This document shows positions 37,088 to 44,883 of a stretch of DNA of 64,000 bases, in pieces. The DNA comes from Thermobispora bispora DSM 43833 (GTDB lineage Bacteria > Actinomycetota > Actinomycetes > Streptosporangiales > Streptosporangiaceae), in assembly GCF_000092645.1 (NCBI RefSeq), contig NC_014165.1:186001-250000 (forward strand), given 5' to 3'. The position numbers and the translations under genes were made by a program. The stretch's first letter is position 1; every line of letters begins with the position of its first letter. Below the pieces are notes generated by a model. That model was not told the origin of the DNA. It ran no database searches and saw only the letters and a program-made list of their open reading frames with translations.

Positions 37088-38626
37088 ATGGTGACCATTC
37101 CACAGGCCGTTCTCGCCGCCCCCATCGCGCCCGGCGAGACGGCGTTGCCCGAGGCGAAGCGGTTCACCCGCGAGGTGCTGACCGCGTGGGCGGTCATGTC
37201 CGTGAGCGCCCGGGCCGAGCGGCTGGTCGAGGAGCTGCTCGCCGACCGGACCGGTGAGCCGGTCGAGCTCGCCTGGATCCACTGCGGGCAGAGCATCCGG
37301 CTCGAGGTGCGGGAGAAGCCGAAGGAGAGAACGCCCGCCTCCCCGGCCGGGGCGAGCGAGTGGGGGGAGGCCTACGGACCGGGGGTCCGCGCCCGGTGGG
37401 CGACGATCGACCTCCCCGAGGAGGAGCGCGCACCGGAAGCGGGTGAGGAACGGGCCGCCGAGGCGCGGCACGGGGCCGGCTGGCTCGGTTTCCTCGCCGA
37501 CGCGAGCGACCTGCTCGCCGGGACGCTCGACCCGGACATGGTCCCCGCGATCATCGCCCAGGTGGTGGTCCCCCGCCTCGCCACCTGGTGCGCGGTGCAC
37601 ACCGCCGAGCACGCCGGTGGGCCGCTGCGGCTCGCCTACGTGTGGCACGCCGACGAGACCCAGCTCGATCGGCTCCGCCGGCGGCTCAGCGACCTCCCGG
37701 AGGCCGGTGCGGACGGCCCGGAACTCCAGCAGATCGGGGAGTGGCAGACGCTCGCCTTCCCGCTCACCGCCCGGGGGCGGCGGCTCGGCGTGATGCGCCT
37801 GGGCCGCCGGGACACCTTCCCCGAGGAGATCGTGCAGATCGCCGAGGACCTCAGCCGCCGCGCCGCGCTCTCCATGGACAACGCGCGCCTCTACGCCCGG
37901 CAGGCCGCGGCGAAGCTCGCCCTCCAGCGCAGCCTGCTGCCGCCGGAGCTCCCGGTCATCCCCGGCCTCGACTTCCACGTCATCTACGAGCCGGCCGGTG
38001 AGGACAACGAGGTCGGCGGGGACTTCTACGACCTGTTCCCGGTGGGCGACGGGGCCTGGCGGTTCGCCATCGGCGACGTGTGCGGCACCGGGCCGGAGGC
38101 GGCGGCCGTCACCGGTCTCGCCCGCCACACCCTCCGCCTGCTCGCCCGGGAGGGGTACGGCGTGGCCGCGGTGGTCGGCCGGCTCAACCAGGCGATCCTC
38201 GAGGAGGGGGAGCGGGCCCGGTTCCTCACCCTGCTCCACGGGGAGATCGCGTCCGGCGAGAACGGCGTCGACCTCACGCTGCTCTCCGCCGGGCACCCCG
38301 AGCCGCTCCGGTTACGGCCCGACGGCACCGTGGAGCCGGTCGCCACGCCCCAGACCCTGCTCGGCATCTTCCCCGAGGCCGACTACGCCGCGGAGCGGGT
38401 CCACCTCGACCCCGGCGACGTGCTGCTCGCCGTGACCGACGGGGTGACCGAGCGCCGGTCGGGCTCACGGCTGCTCGACGACGACGGCGGCCTGGCCCGG
38501 CTGCTGGCGGACTGCGCCGGCCTGTCCGCGCGGGCGGTGGCCGAGCGGATCCGCCGTGCCGTACAGGAGTTCGCGGCCGAGCCGAGCACCGACGACGTGG
38601 CGATCCTCGCGCTGCGCGTGCCCTGA
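37088..38626 (+). CDS. SpoIIE-type PP2C serine phosphatase with GAF domain
   Basis: A 512-residue protein. The N-terminal 80 residues resemble an RsbW-type ATPase remnant (TREVLTAWAVMSVSARAERLVEELLADRTGEPVELAWI). A GAF domain (about 125-280) precedes the phosphatase domain (about 285-510). Metal-binding motifs are NEVGGDFYDLFPV, FAIGDVCGTGPEAAAVTGLARHTLR, LSAGHPEPLRL and LLAVTDGVTERR, ending in STDDVAILALRVP. Such enzymes dephosphorylate anti-sigma antagonists. It is divergent from the poly-HAMP kinase across about 176 bases, suggesting a joint pathway. The ATG at 37088 is preferred; an ATG at 37040 is also in frame. Confidence 0.9.
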   Translation: MVTIPQAVLAAPIAPGETALPEAKRFTREVLTAWAVMSVSARAERLVEELLADRTGEPVELAWIHCGQSIRLEVREKPKERTPASPAGASEWGEAYGPGVRARWATIDLPEEERAPEAGEERAAEARHGAGWLGFLADASDLLAGTLDPDMVPAIIAQVVVPRLATWCAVHTAEHAGGPLRLAYVWHADETQLDRLRRRLSDLPEAGADGPELQQIGEWQTLAFPLTARGRRLGVMRLGRRDTFPEEIVQIAEDLSRRAALSMDNARLYARQAAAKLALQRSLLPPELPVIPGLDFHVIYEPAGEDNEVGGDFYDLFPVGDGAWRFAIGDVCGTGPEAAAVTGLARHTLRLLAREGYGVAAVVGRLNQAILEEGERARFLTLLHGEIASGENGVDLTLLSAGHPEPLRLRPDGTVEPVATPQTLLGIFPEADYAAERVHLDPGDVLLAVTDGVTERRSGSRLLDDDGGLARLLADCAGLSARAVAERIRRAVQEFAAEPSTDDVAILALRVP

Positions 38627-38643
38627 CGGGCACCGGCCCGTCA
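38624..38643 (+). terminator. Hairpin overlapping the phosphatase stop codon
   Basis: TGACGGGC-ACCG-GCCCGTCA is a perfect eight-bp stem whose first three bases are the stop codon. No T-tract follows. Confidence 0.55.
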
Positions 38644-38853
38644 AGGCACGCGGACCCGGTGTTCCCAGCACCAGGCCCATCTTCCAGAGCTTCCGGCCCG
38701 CCCGCGCCCCGCGGACACGGCCTGCCCCGGAGCCGATCCGGCGCCGTGCGGCCGGTGGCGCGGACGCCCGGTGGACCACGACGCCCGGCGCAGGAACCCC
38801 GGCGATCGAATGGCCGCCCCGGCGGTGAATCAGGCGGCGCACACGTCACACGG

Positions 38854-39684
38854 TCACGGCGTCAGCTCGGTCACCCGCCAGGTGGTCACCCGGAACGACG
38901 CGGCGACGCGCACCGTGCCGGGGAGCCCGCGGATCCGGCCGGCGAGCGTCTCCGGGTCGGTGTGCCACGCGCTCGGCCCCATGGCCACCACGGCCTCGAC
39001 CGCGTCGTGGCCGAGCGCCAGGTCCAGCTCGATGATCTCGTGCCCGGTGCGGGTGAACCGGCCGCCGAGGGCGGCCTCGAGCCGGCGCTCCTTCTCCTCG
39101 TCCACGGAGAGGAGCCCCAGCCGCTCCACCAACGGCCGCAGGTGCCCGTCCGTCGGCGTGACCACGATCAGCGTGCCGCCCGGCCGGAGGACGCGGGCGA
39201 ACTCCGCGGCGTTGCGCGGGGCGAAGACGTTGAGCAGCACGTCCACGCACCGGTCGCGGACGGGCAGCCGCCGCCACACGTCGGCCACCACGGCGCCGAT
39301 GCGGGGGTGCGCCCGCGCGGCCCGCTTGAGCGCGTGCTTGGAGACGTCGAGCGCGATGCCCACCGCCCGGTCGTCCAGCGCCCGCGCCAGGTAGTGGCCG
39401 GTGCCGGCGCCCGCGTCGGCCACCACGGCCGCGCCACGGCACAGCTCGGCGAGGCGGCCGGCGAGCGGCGCGTAGTGGCCGGCCCCGAGGAACGCGGCCC
39501 GGGCCGCGACCATCGCGGGTGTGTCGGCCGTGCCGGGCGGCTTCGACCCGGTGAGCATGTTGACGTACCCCTGCCGGGCCACGTCGAACGAGTGCCCCCG
39601 CTCGCACCGGACCGCGCCACCGGTCAGCGCCACCGCCGAACCGCAGACCGGGCAGATGAGGTAGCCGATGACGTCCGCGAGCAC
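38854..39684 (-). CDS. rlmA: 23S rRNA (guanine-N1)-methyltransferase, RlmA family
   Basis: A 276-residue SAM-dependent methyltransferase. The N-terminal zinc site is visible as CPVC (residues 11-14) and C-ERGH (about 27-31), followed by FDVARQGYVNMLTG, the hallmark of RlmA. The SAM motif is VVADAGAGTGHYLARAL. Family members methylate G745 or G748 of 23S rRNA; the actinobacterial RlmA(II) type can lower susceptibility to tylosin-like macrolides. The GTG at 39684 has CAAGAT (39691-39696 on the complement) six bases upstream, a leaderless pattern. Confidence 0.87.
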   Translation of the reverse strand: MLADVIGYLICPVCGSAVALTGGAVRCERGHSFDVARQGYVNMLTGSKPPGTADTPAMVAARAAFLGAGHYAPLAGRLAELCRGAAVVADAGAGTGHYLARALDDRAVGIALDVSKHALKRAARAHPRIGAVVADVWRRLPVRDRCVDVLLNVFAPRNAAEFARVLRPGGTLIVVTPTDGHLRPLVERLGLLSVDEEKERRLEAALGGRFTRTGHEIIELDLALGHDAVEAVVAMGPSAWHTDPETLAGRIRGLPGTVRVAASFRVTTWRVTELTP

Positions 39685-39796
39685 CCAACCATCTTGACGC
39701 GCCGGCCGCGGACCGCATGCGGCGGCTCCGGCGGCACCGCAGCCGGGCGGGCCGTACGCCGGGGCCGTGGTACGGGCGGGCGCGAGGGCTTACCCT

Positions 39797-39932
39797 CCCC
39801 GGCGCGCGCGCCACGGGGCGTCCCTCCCTGGTCAACGCACTGGCGGGGGCGGAGCCCTGGCCCGGCGCGCCACGGGGACCACGGGCCCCGGCGTGCGCCA
39901 CGGGGAACCAGGCCCCGGCGTGCGCCACGGGG
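39797..39932. repeat. Four copies of a CCCCGGCG-GCGCCACGGGG repeat
   Basis: Related units lie at 39797-39818, 39861-39877, 39886-39905 and 39913-39932. The last two are identical 20-mers, CCCCGGCGTGCGCCACGGGG, spaced 27 bases apart. Each unit is itself nearly palindromic (CCCCG ... CGGGG). Confidence 0.65.
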
Positions 39933-39959
39933 CCTCGGGCGCCGGCCGTGCGACGGCAG

Positions 39960-39992
39960 ACGCACGGCTCCCAGGGAGCGGGAGCCGTGCGT
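39960..39992 (-). terminator. Perfect 13-bp hairpin terminator of the MmpL gene
   Basis: ACGCACGGCTCCC (39960-39972) pairs perfectly with GGGAGCCGTGCGT (39980-39992) around a seven-base loop. It starts ten bases beyond the MmpL stop codon on the minus strand. Confidence 0.65.
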
Positions 39993-40001
39993 GGAGCCGG
40001 G

Positions 40002-42233
40002 TCAGCCGACGAGGGCGGGCGTCCGCTCCTTCTCCTGCTCGTCCCCGTGCGAGAGCGTGGGCAGCCAGCCGAGCCAGCGCGGCAGGTACCAGTTCCGGTC
40101 GCCGAGCAGCCGCATGGCCGCGGGGAGCAGCACGGCGCGGACGATCGTCGCGTCGATCAGGACCGCCACGGCGAGCCCGAAGCCGAGCTCCTTGAACTGG
40201 AGCAGGGAGAGCGTGGCGAAGGTCGCGAACACCGCCACCATGATGATCGCCGCGCTCGTGACCACGGCGGCCGTGCTCGTGATCCCGGTGACCACCGCGT
40301 CCTCGGTGCGCATGCCACTGTCGTACGCCTCCCGGATCCGGCTGAGGATGAACACGTGGTAGTCCATGGAGAGGCCGAAGAGGATCACGAACAGGAAGAG
40401 CGGCACCCAGTCGGTGATCTCCCCGGTGGAGCGGAAGCCCAGCAGGCTCTCGCCGTACCCCTTCTGGAAGACCAGCACGAGCACGCCGTAGGCCGCGCCG
40501 ACGGAGAGCAGGTTGAGCGCGATCGACGTGATCGCGATCACCACCGAGCGGAACGAGACCAGCAGCAGGAGGAACGCGAAGAGCAGCACGAACCCGAACA
40601 CCAGCGGCAGGCTGCGGCGGAGCTGCTCGCCGAAGTCCATCCCGTTGGCCGTCATCCCGGTGACGTGCGCGCCGGGGAGGGTCTCGGGGATGACCTGCTC
40701 GCGGAGCGTGCGGATCGCCTGCTCGGAGACGGCGTCGGTGCCGGTGCCCTTGATGCCGATCGTGATCATCGCGACGGTCTTGTCGGGGTTGACCACGACG
40801 TTGATCGGCTCGTTGGTCTGGCCGGTGGCGAGCGCGCGCCGCTTGAACTCCTCGATCCGGGCGGTGAACTCGGGTGCGGTCACGTCGGCGGCCTTGACCA
40901 CGACCACGGCCGGGTCGGTGCCGCTGGGGAAGGCGCTGTTGATCCGCTTGAAGGTCTCGGCGATCGAGTAGTCGCCCTGAAGGTCGTCGATGCTCTCGGG
41001 GCCGGTCTTGAGGCCGAGGGCCGGGACCGCGAGCGCGGCGAGCAGGCCGCCGGCGACGACCACCGAGAGGCCGGGGCGGCGGAGCACCGGCTTGAGGATC
41101 GCGCTCCACAGGCGGCTCTCGCCGCCGCGCACCCCGAGCACCCGGCGCCAGGTGATCCGGCCGCCGGTGGCCGCCCGGACCGTGCCGTGGATGAGCCGGG
41201 AGTCGATCTTGTCCCCGATCAGCGAGAGCAGTGCGGGGAGGACGGTGAGCGAGCCGAGGACGGCGGTGAACACCACGAGGATGGTGCCCTCGGCGAAGCC
41301 CATGAAGATCCCGCTGCCGGTGAGGAACATCCCGGCCATGGCCACCATGACCGTGATGCCGGAGATCAGCACCGCGCGGCCTGAGGTGGCCGCCGCGATC
41401 TCGATGGCCCGCCGCGGGTCGCGGCCCTTCGCCCGCTCCTCGCGCTGCCGCATGATGTAGAAGAGCGAGTAGTCGACGCCCACCGCCAGCCCGATGCAGA
41501 GCATGAGGTTGGCGGTCAGCGAGTGGACGTGCAGGAGCTGGCTGGTGAAGGCGAGCAGGCCCGTGGCCGCGAAGATCGCCGTCATCGCCAGGGCGACCGG
41601 GACCAGCGCGGCGAGCAGCGCGCCGAACGCGGCGAGCAGGATGCCGACGGTGATGGGGATCGAGAGCTGCTCGGCGCGCATGAAGTCCCGGTCGATCGCC
41701 TCGTTGATCAGCAGGTCGCTGCTCGCATCCCCGGCCTGCTCGATCCGCAGCTCCGGATGGGCCCGCTGCACGCCGGCCACCGCGTCGAGCACCGGCCGGA
41801 CCCGGTCCTTCGCCGTGGCGGCGTCACCCTTCATCTCGAACCGGATCAGCGCGGTGCGCCGGTCCTGGGTGACCGGGGACGGCTCCGGGTCGTACGGCGT
41901 GCGCACGTTCTGGACCTCGCCGGTCGCCTCGACCGCGCTCTTGACGTCGAGCACCGCCTGGCGGAACCGGGGGTCGTCGGCCGTGAGCGACCCCTGCCGG
42001 GCCTGCACCAGGACGAACTCGCCGGCGACCCTCGGGAAGCCCGCCTCGTCGAGGATCCGGAGGGCTTCGCGGGAGTCGCCGTTCAACGCCTCCCACCGCT
42101 CCATCTCCGCGGTGCCGACGGCGTTGCCCGCCACTGTCGCCACGGCCACGAACACGACCCAGATCAGCAGCGCCCACCAGCGGTGCCGGGCGCTCCACCC
42201 CCCGATCGCGGCCGCGAAGTTCCTTTGACGCAT
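40002..42233 (-). CDS. MmpL-family RND transporter
   Basis: A 743-residue inner-membrane exporter with the two-fold MMPL layout: one N-terminal helix (HRWWALLIWVVFVAVATVAG), a first outer loop, a six-helix block, a second outer loop and a final helix block. Typical motifs are LMLCIGLAVGVDYSLFYIMRQREERAKG and its repeat VILFGLSMDYHVFILSRIREAYDSG; the acidic/Tyr pairs there carry the proton relay. MmpL proteins export lipids or hydrophobic molecules. The ATG at 42233 is preceded by GGAGGGGTG, which also forms a three-codon upstream frame. The NUDIX gene is divergent. The substrate is unknown. Confidence 0.9.
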   Translation of the reverse strand: MRQRNFAAAIGGWSARHRWWALLIWVVFVAVATVAGNAVGTAEMERWEALNGDSREALRILDEAGFPRVAGEFVLVQARQGSLTADDPRFRQAVLDVKSAVEATGEVQNVRTPYDPEPSPVTQDRRTALIRFEMKGDAATAKDRVRPVLDAVAGVQRAHPELRIEQAGDASSDLLINEAIDRDFMRAEQLSIPITVGILLAAFGALLAALVPVALAMTAIFAATGLLAFTSQLLHVHSLTANLMLCIGLAVGVDYSLFYIMRQREERAKGRDPRRAIEIAAATSGRAVLISGITVMVAMAGMFLTGSGIFMGFAEGTILVVFTAVLGSLTVLPALLSLIGDKIDSRLIHGTVRAATGGRITWRRVLGVRGGESRLWSAILKPVLRRPGLSVVVAGGLLAALAVPALGLKTGPESIDDLQGDYSIAETFKRINSAFPSGTDPAVVVVKAADVTAPEFTARIEEFKRRALATGQTNEPINVVVNPDKTVAMITIGIKGTGTDAVSEQAIRTLREQVIPETLPGAHVTGMTANGMDFGEQLRRSLPLVFGFVLLFAFLLLLVSFRSVVIAITSIALNLLSVGAAYGVLVLVFQKGYGESLLGFRSTGEITDWVPLFLFVILFGLSMDYHVFILSRIREAYDSGMRTEDAVVTGITSTAAVVTSAAIIMVAVFATFATLSLLQFKELGFGLAVAVLIDATIVRAVLLPAAMRLLGDRNWYLPRWLGWLPTLSHGDEQEKERTPALVG

Positions 42234-42238
42234 GATGA

Positions 42239-42262
42239 TCACCCCTCCACCCGGCAACGGTA
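42239..42262 (-). promoter_or_regulatory. Leaderless-type promoter and three-codon upstream frame of the MmpL gene
   Basis: On the minus strand TACCGT (42257-42262) lies six bases before GTG-GAG-GGG-TGA (42239-42250). Five bases separate that TGA from the MmpL ATG. The mini-frame contains the Shine-Dalgarno sequence, so it may be accidental. Confidence 0.35.
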
Positions 42263-42382
42263 GAAATCGATCAAGGGGTGCACATCGGACGCTTGGACCG
42301 TTTCGGGGGTACTGCCGCCGGGGCAGGGCCATCGTCCACCGGAGCGAGATCCGGGGGGTCATTCCCTCCTCAAGGGGTAGGG

Positions 42383-42413
42383 GATCTCCCTGAGGCCTCG
42401 GGGATAGGAGATC
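42383..42413. promoter_or_regulatory. Inverted repeat between divergent MmpL and NUDIX genes
   Basis: GATCTCC (42383-42389) and GGAGATC (42407-42413) are perfect 7-bp arms around 17 bases that contain the palindrome GAGGCCTC. It lies 33 bases before the TAGGCT element of the NUDIX transcript, where an operator or activator site would be expected. Confidence 0.45.
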
Positions 42414-42445
42414 TTTCCTCCGGGCCGCGCGGCCGCGATCTCCGT

Positions 42446-42458
42446 TAGGCTGACAGAT
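42446..42458 (+). promoter_or_regulatory. Leaderless-type promoter of leader peptide and NUDIX gene
   Basis: TAGGCT (42446-42451) lies seven bases before the ATG at 42459, without a Shine-Dalgarno sequence. Confidence 0.5.
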
Positions 42459-42491
42459 ATGCGTCGTTTCTCCGGTGTGGCACGGTCGTGA
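42459..42491 (+). CDS. 10-codon leader peptide coupled to the NUDIX gene
   Basis: The frame reads MRRFSGVARS and ends at TGA 42489-42491, overlapping the GTG start (42488-42490) of the NUDIX gene as GTGA. The ATG follows TAGGCT by seven bases (leaderless pattern). The NUDIX GTG has no good ribosome site of its own, so ribosomes finishing the leader probably reinitiate there. This is the same arrangement as at 5534-5581. Confidence 0.5.
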   Translation: MRRFSGVARS

Positions 42492-42973
42492 TCCCACCCG
42501 AAGCCTTCTACGCCGGCCTGAACAAGGTGCTCGCGGCCGCGGCGGGGTTCATCACCGACGCGGCGGGCCGGGTATTGCTGGTGAAGCCCAACTACCGGGA
42601 CCACTGGGGCCTGCCGGGCGGGCACATCGACGAAGATGAGCACCCCGAGATCGCCTGCGCCAGAGAGCTCCAGGAGGAGCTGGGGCTCACCCTCCCCGTG
42701 GGCCGGCTGCTCGTCGTCCAGTGGGTGCCGCCGTTCGACGGCCGGCCGTACCCGCTGATCCACTTCCTCTTCGACTGCGGCACCGTGCCCGACGGCGCGG
42801 AGGTGGTCCTGCAGGAGGAGGAGCTCGAAGAGTACGGCTACTTCACCGCCGAAGAGATCAAGGACCGGGAGCTGGTGCCGGGCTTCCTGCTGGCCCGGAT
42901 CACCGCCGGGGCGCGGGCACGCGCCACCGGCGGGACCTTCTACCTCGGGCCGTCGGCGGGCGCGCCGGCCTGA
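42488..42973 (+). CDS. NUDIX hydrolase
   Basis: A 161-residue pyrophosphohydrolase. The NUDIX box is complete: GGHIDEDEHPEIACARELQEELGL (about residues 39-62), with the RELXEE-type metal ligands. Flanking DAAGRVLLVKPNYRDHWGLPG is typical of MutT-like enzymes acting on nucleotide derivatives. The start GTG overlaps the stop of a 10-codon leader peptide. It is divergent from the MmpL gene and convergent with the membrane-tethered HTH gene. The substrate cannot be inferred. Confidence 0.85.
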   Translation: MIPPEAFYAGLNKVLAAAAGFITDAAGRVLLVKPNYRDHWGLPGGHIDEDEHPEIACARELQEELGLTLPVGRLLVVQWVPPFDGRPYPLIHFLFDCGTVPDGAEVVLQEEELEEYGYFTAEEIKDRELVPGFLLARITAGARARATGGTFYLGPSAGAPA

Positions 42974-42983
42974 CCCAGGGTTT

Positions 42984-43022
42984 CCCCGGATCCGGGGCCG
43001 GGGGACGGGCCCGCCGGCGGGC
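42984..43022. terminator. Convergent terminator region with two palindromes
   Basis: CCCCGGATCCGGGG (42984-42997) and GCCCGCCGGCGGGC (43009-43022) are perfect 14-bp palindromes in the gap between the convergent NUDIX and HTH genes. Either could fold into a hairpin. Confidence 0.5.
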
Positions 43023-43039
43023 GGACGGCCCGCCCTCGC

Positions 43040-44314
43040 TCACGGCGCCGGGGACCGCTCGTCTTCCGCCCCCGGAGCCGCCGGGGCATCCGCGTCCGGG
43101 GACGCAGAGGCGGTCTGCGCCGGGGTCACCTTGGGGTGCACCACGATGGGCACGCTCGAACGCAGCACCCCCGAGCCGTGGATCGCGTTACCGTCGTGAT
43201 CCTTCCACGTCTCCAGGTGGTAGGTGCCCGCGGGAACGCCGATCCACTTGTGGTACTGCCAGGAGTTGCAGGCGAATTGCACCGGCTCACCATTCGGGCG
43301 GAGTGCGACCCAATAATGCGCGGTCCCCTGCGGGCACTGATTGTTCGACCATAATTCGATGTCGCCCGGGGCCGTCATCGTCCACTCGCGGGAGAATAGC
43401 CGGAACGCCATTCGCTCGATTCTCATGGTGAATCCGTGTCCCGCCGGCGGCTCGGACGGAGCGGAGGTCGGCGACGCGGTCAACGTCCGCGGAGGCTCCT
43501 CATCGTCCGGCGTGAAGGTGAAATACAGGGCCAGCCCGATGGAGACGACCGCCACCGCCGCGATCGTGACCGGGAAACCGATCCTCCTCCGCCCGGATCC
43601 CGGCGGCGTGGGCGAGCCGGCCGCGCCGTCCGGCCCGGACGGCGCCTGCCCGGCGGCGTGCTCCGCGGGTACGGCGGCGTATGGAGGCCGTTCCGGGGAA
43701 TTCGGTGCGTTCCCTGCGGCGTACGGCCGGGTCGCGGGCTCGGCGGCTCCGGCGGCGTCCGGACGGCCTTCGGCCGGGCGCTGCGCGGCTTCGCCGGAGA
43801 CCGGCCGGTCGCCGGTGGCGTGCCCGGCGGCCTTCTGATCGTCTCCGGTGGTCCGCCCCACGGCTTCGCCCGGGCCGCGCTGGTCGTGCTCGGTGCTCTC
43901 GCCGGTGCTCCGGTGGTCCTGCCCGGGGGCCGTGCCGGTGCTCGCCTGGCTCCCGGTGGCCTGTTCCGCGGCTCCGGCGACGTGCCGCGCCTGCTCGGCC
44001 GGCGGTTCGCCGGCGGCGTCCCGCCGCTCCGCGGGAGCCGGCCGGGCGGTATCGGCCTCCTGGATATCGCGCCAGCGGGCGCGCCACGGCCCGGGATCCG
44101 CTCCGCACGCCTTCACGTAGCGCTCGACGAAGTCCCACGGCGGCAGCTCCTTGGGATTGAGCCGCCGGGAGATCGTGCTGGGGTGGTACCCCATGCGGCT
44201 CCCGATCGCCTCCAGCGACCGGTCGCCCCGCAGCCGGCGTAGGTCGTCGACGAACTCGGCGATCGGCCCCAGTCGCCGGTCGATCGGCTGATCCCTACGC
44301 CCACTCCGTGCCAT
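43040..44314 (-). CDS. Membrane-tethered XRE-type HTH protein with outer domain
   Basis: A 424-residue protein. A helix-turn-helix of the XRE type occupies about residues 15-75 (FVDDLRRLRGDRSLEAIGSRMGYHPSTISRRLNPKELPPWDFVERYVKACG). A 165-residue low-complexity linker rich in A, E, G, Q and P follows. One membrane helix lies at about 245-266 (FPVTIAAVAVVSIGLALYFTF). The outer domain of about 130 residues has two cysteines and WSNNQCPQGTAHYWVALRPNG and YHLETWKDHDGNAIHGSG. GGAGGTCAC precedes the ATG. The architecture suggests a one-component sensor whose DNA-binding part faces the cytoplasm (inference). Ligand and targets are unknown. Confidence 0.75.
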   Translation of the reverse strand: MARSGRRDQPIDRRLGPIAEFVDDLRRLRGDRSLEAIGSRMGYHPSTISRRLNPKELPPWDFVERYVKACGADPGPWRARWRDIQEADTARPAPAERRDAAGEPPAEQARHVAGAAEQATGSQASTGTAPGQDHRSTGESTEHDQRGPGEAVGRTTGDDQKAAGHATGDRPVSGEAAQRPAEGRPDAAGAAEPATRPYAAGNAPNSPERPPYAAVPAEHAAGQAPSGPDGAAGSPTPPGSGRRRIGFPVTIAAVAVVSIGLALYFTFTPDDEEPPRTLTASPTSAPSEPPAGHGFTMRIERMAFRLFSREWTMTAPGDIELWSNNQCPQGTAHYWVALRPNGEPVQFACNSWQYHKWIGVPAGTYHLETWKDHDGNAIHGSGVLRSSVPIVVHPKVTPAQTASASPDADAPAAPGAEDERSPAP

Positions 44315-44883
44315 GTGACCTCCGCCAGATACCGGCTCGTTCCCGGCCCGTTGCTCGGCGTTTTCCCCGCAGCCGATTCACGGGGTCAAAGGGTGCGAGG
44401 AACTGAACACATGCGCTGTTCGTGGACCGCCGGGCCCGCGACGTCATGATCTCATGTTTCGCGGAGAGAAGGACGTCCTCTGTGCAAGTCCGGGCCCTAT
44501 TCGCCCGGAAACCCGGCGGTATTCGCACAGGCCCGGACTTCCATGCCTGCCTCGTCCCCGGCCGCCGTTCCGCGGCCACGTGGAAAAGCGGTCTTTGCGA
44601 GAACCCGTCATGCCGCTTTCCGGAAATCCGGAAGCCCGGGGCGGGCCGCCCGCCGGAGAACCTTGATCTCGATCGAGGTGGCCGGCCGTACGTGGGACGA
44701 CGCCGCGGCGATCGCCGGAGCGGTGCGGAGCATGGGCCGCCCCTGGCCTGCCCGTTGATTCGCCCTTCGGAGCAAGCCGAAATTTTTGCTAAAGAGCACC
44801 AATCTTGGGGAGATAGCACGGTAGCGCGGTTTTTGGGGGTAGCGTAGGCCGGTCCGAACATCCGCGACGGGGGGCGGAAGGCC
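44315..44883. other. Divergent intergenic region between HTH and LuxR-type genes
   Basis: About 570 bases with no supported gene. It contains an imperfect hairpin GCTTTCCGGA-A-ATCCGGAAGC near 44612-44632. An AT-rich stretch (GAAATTTTTGCTAAAGAGC, about 44778-44800) and TAGCGT at about 44838 lie before the LuxR-type gene and probably include its promoter. Confidence 0.45.

Larger units (their letters stand above)
39685..40001. other. Intergenic region between rlmA and the MmpL gene
   Basis: About 320 bases holding the rlmA promoter, four copies of a GC-rich repeat and the hairpin that ends the MmpL gene. No reading frame is supported. Confidence 0.5.

Noticed and set aside
42446-42973. Start of the NUDIX protein at ATG 42459
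   Set aside because: That ATG is in a different frame and ends after ten codons; the NUDIX frame begins at GTG 42488.
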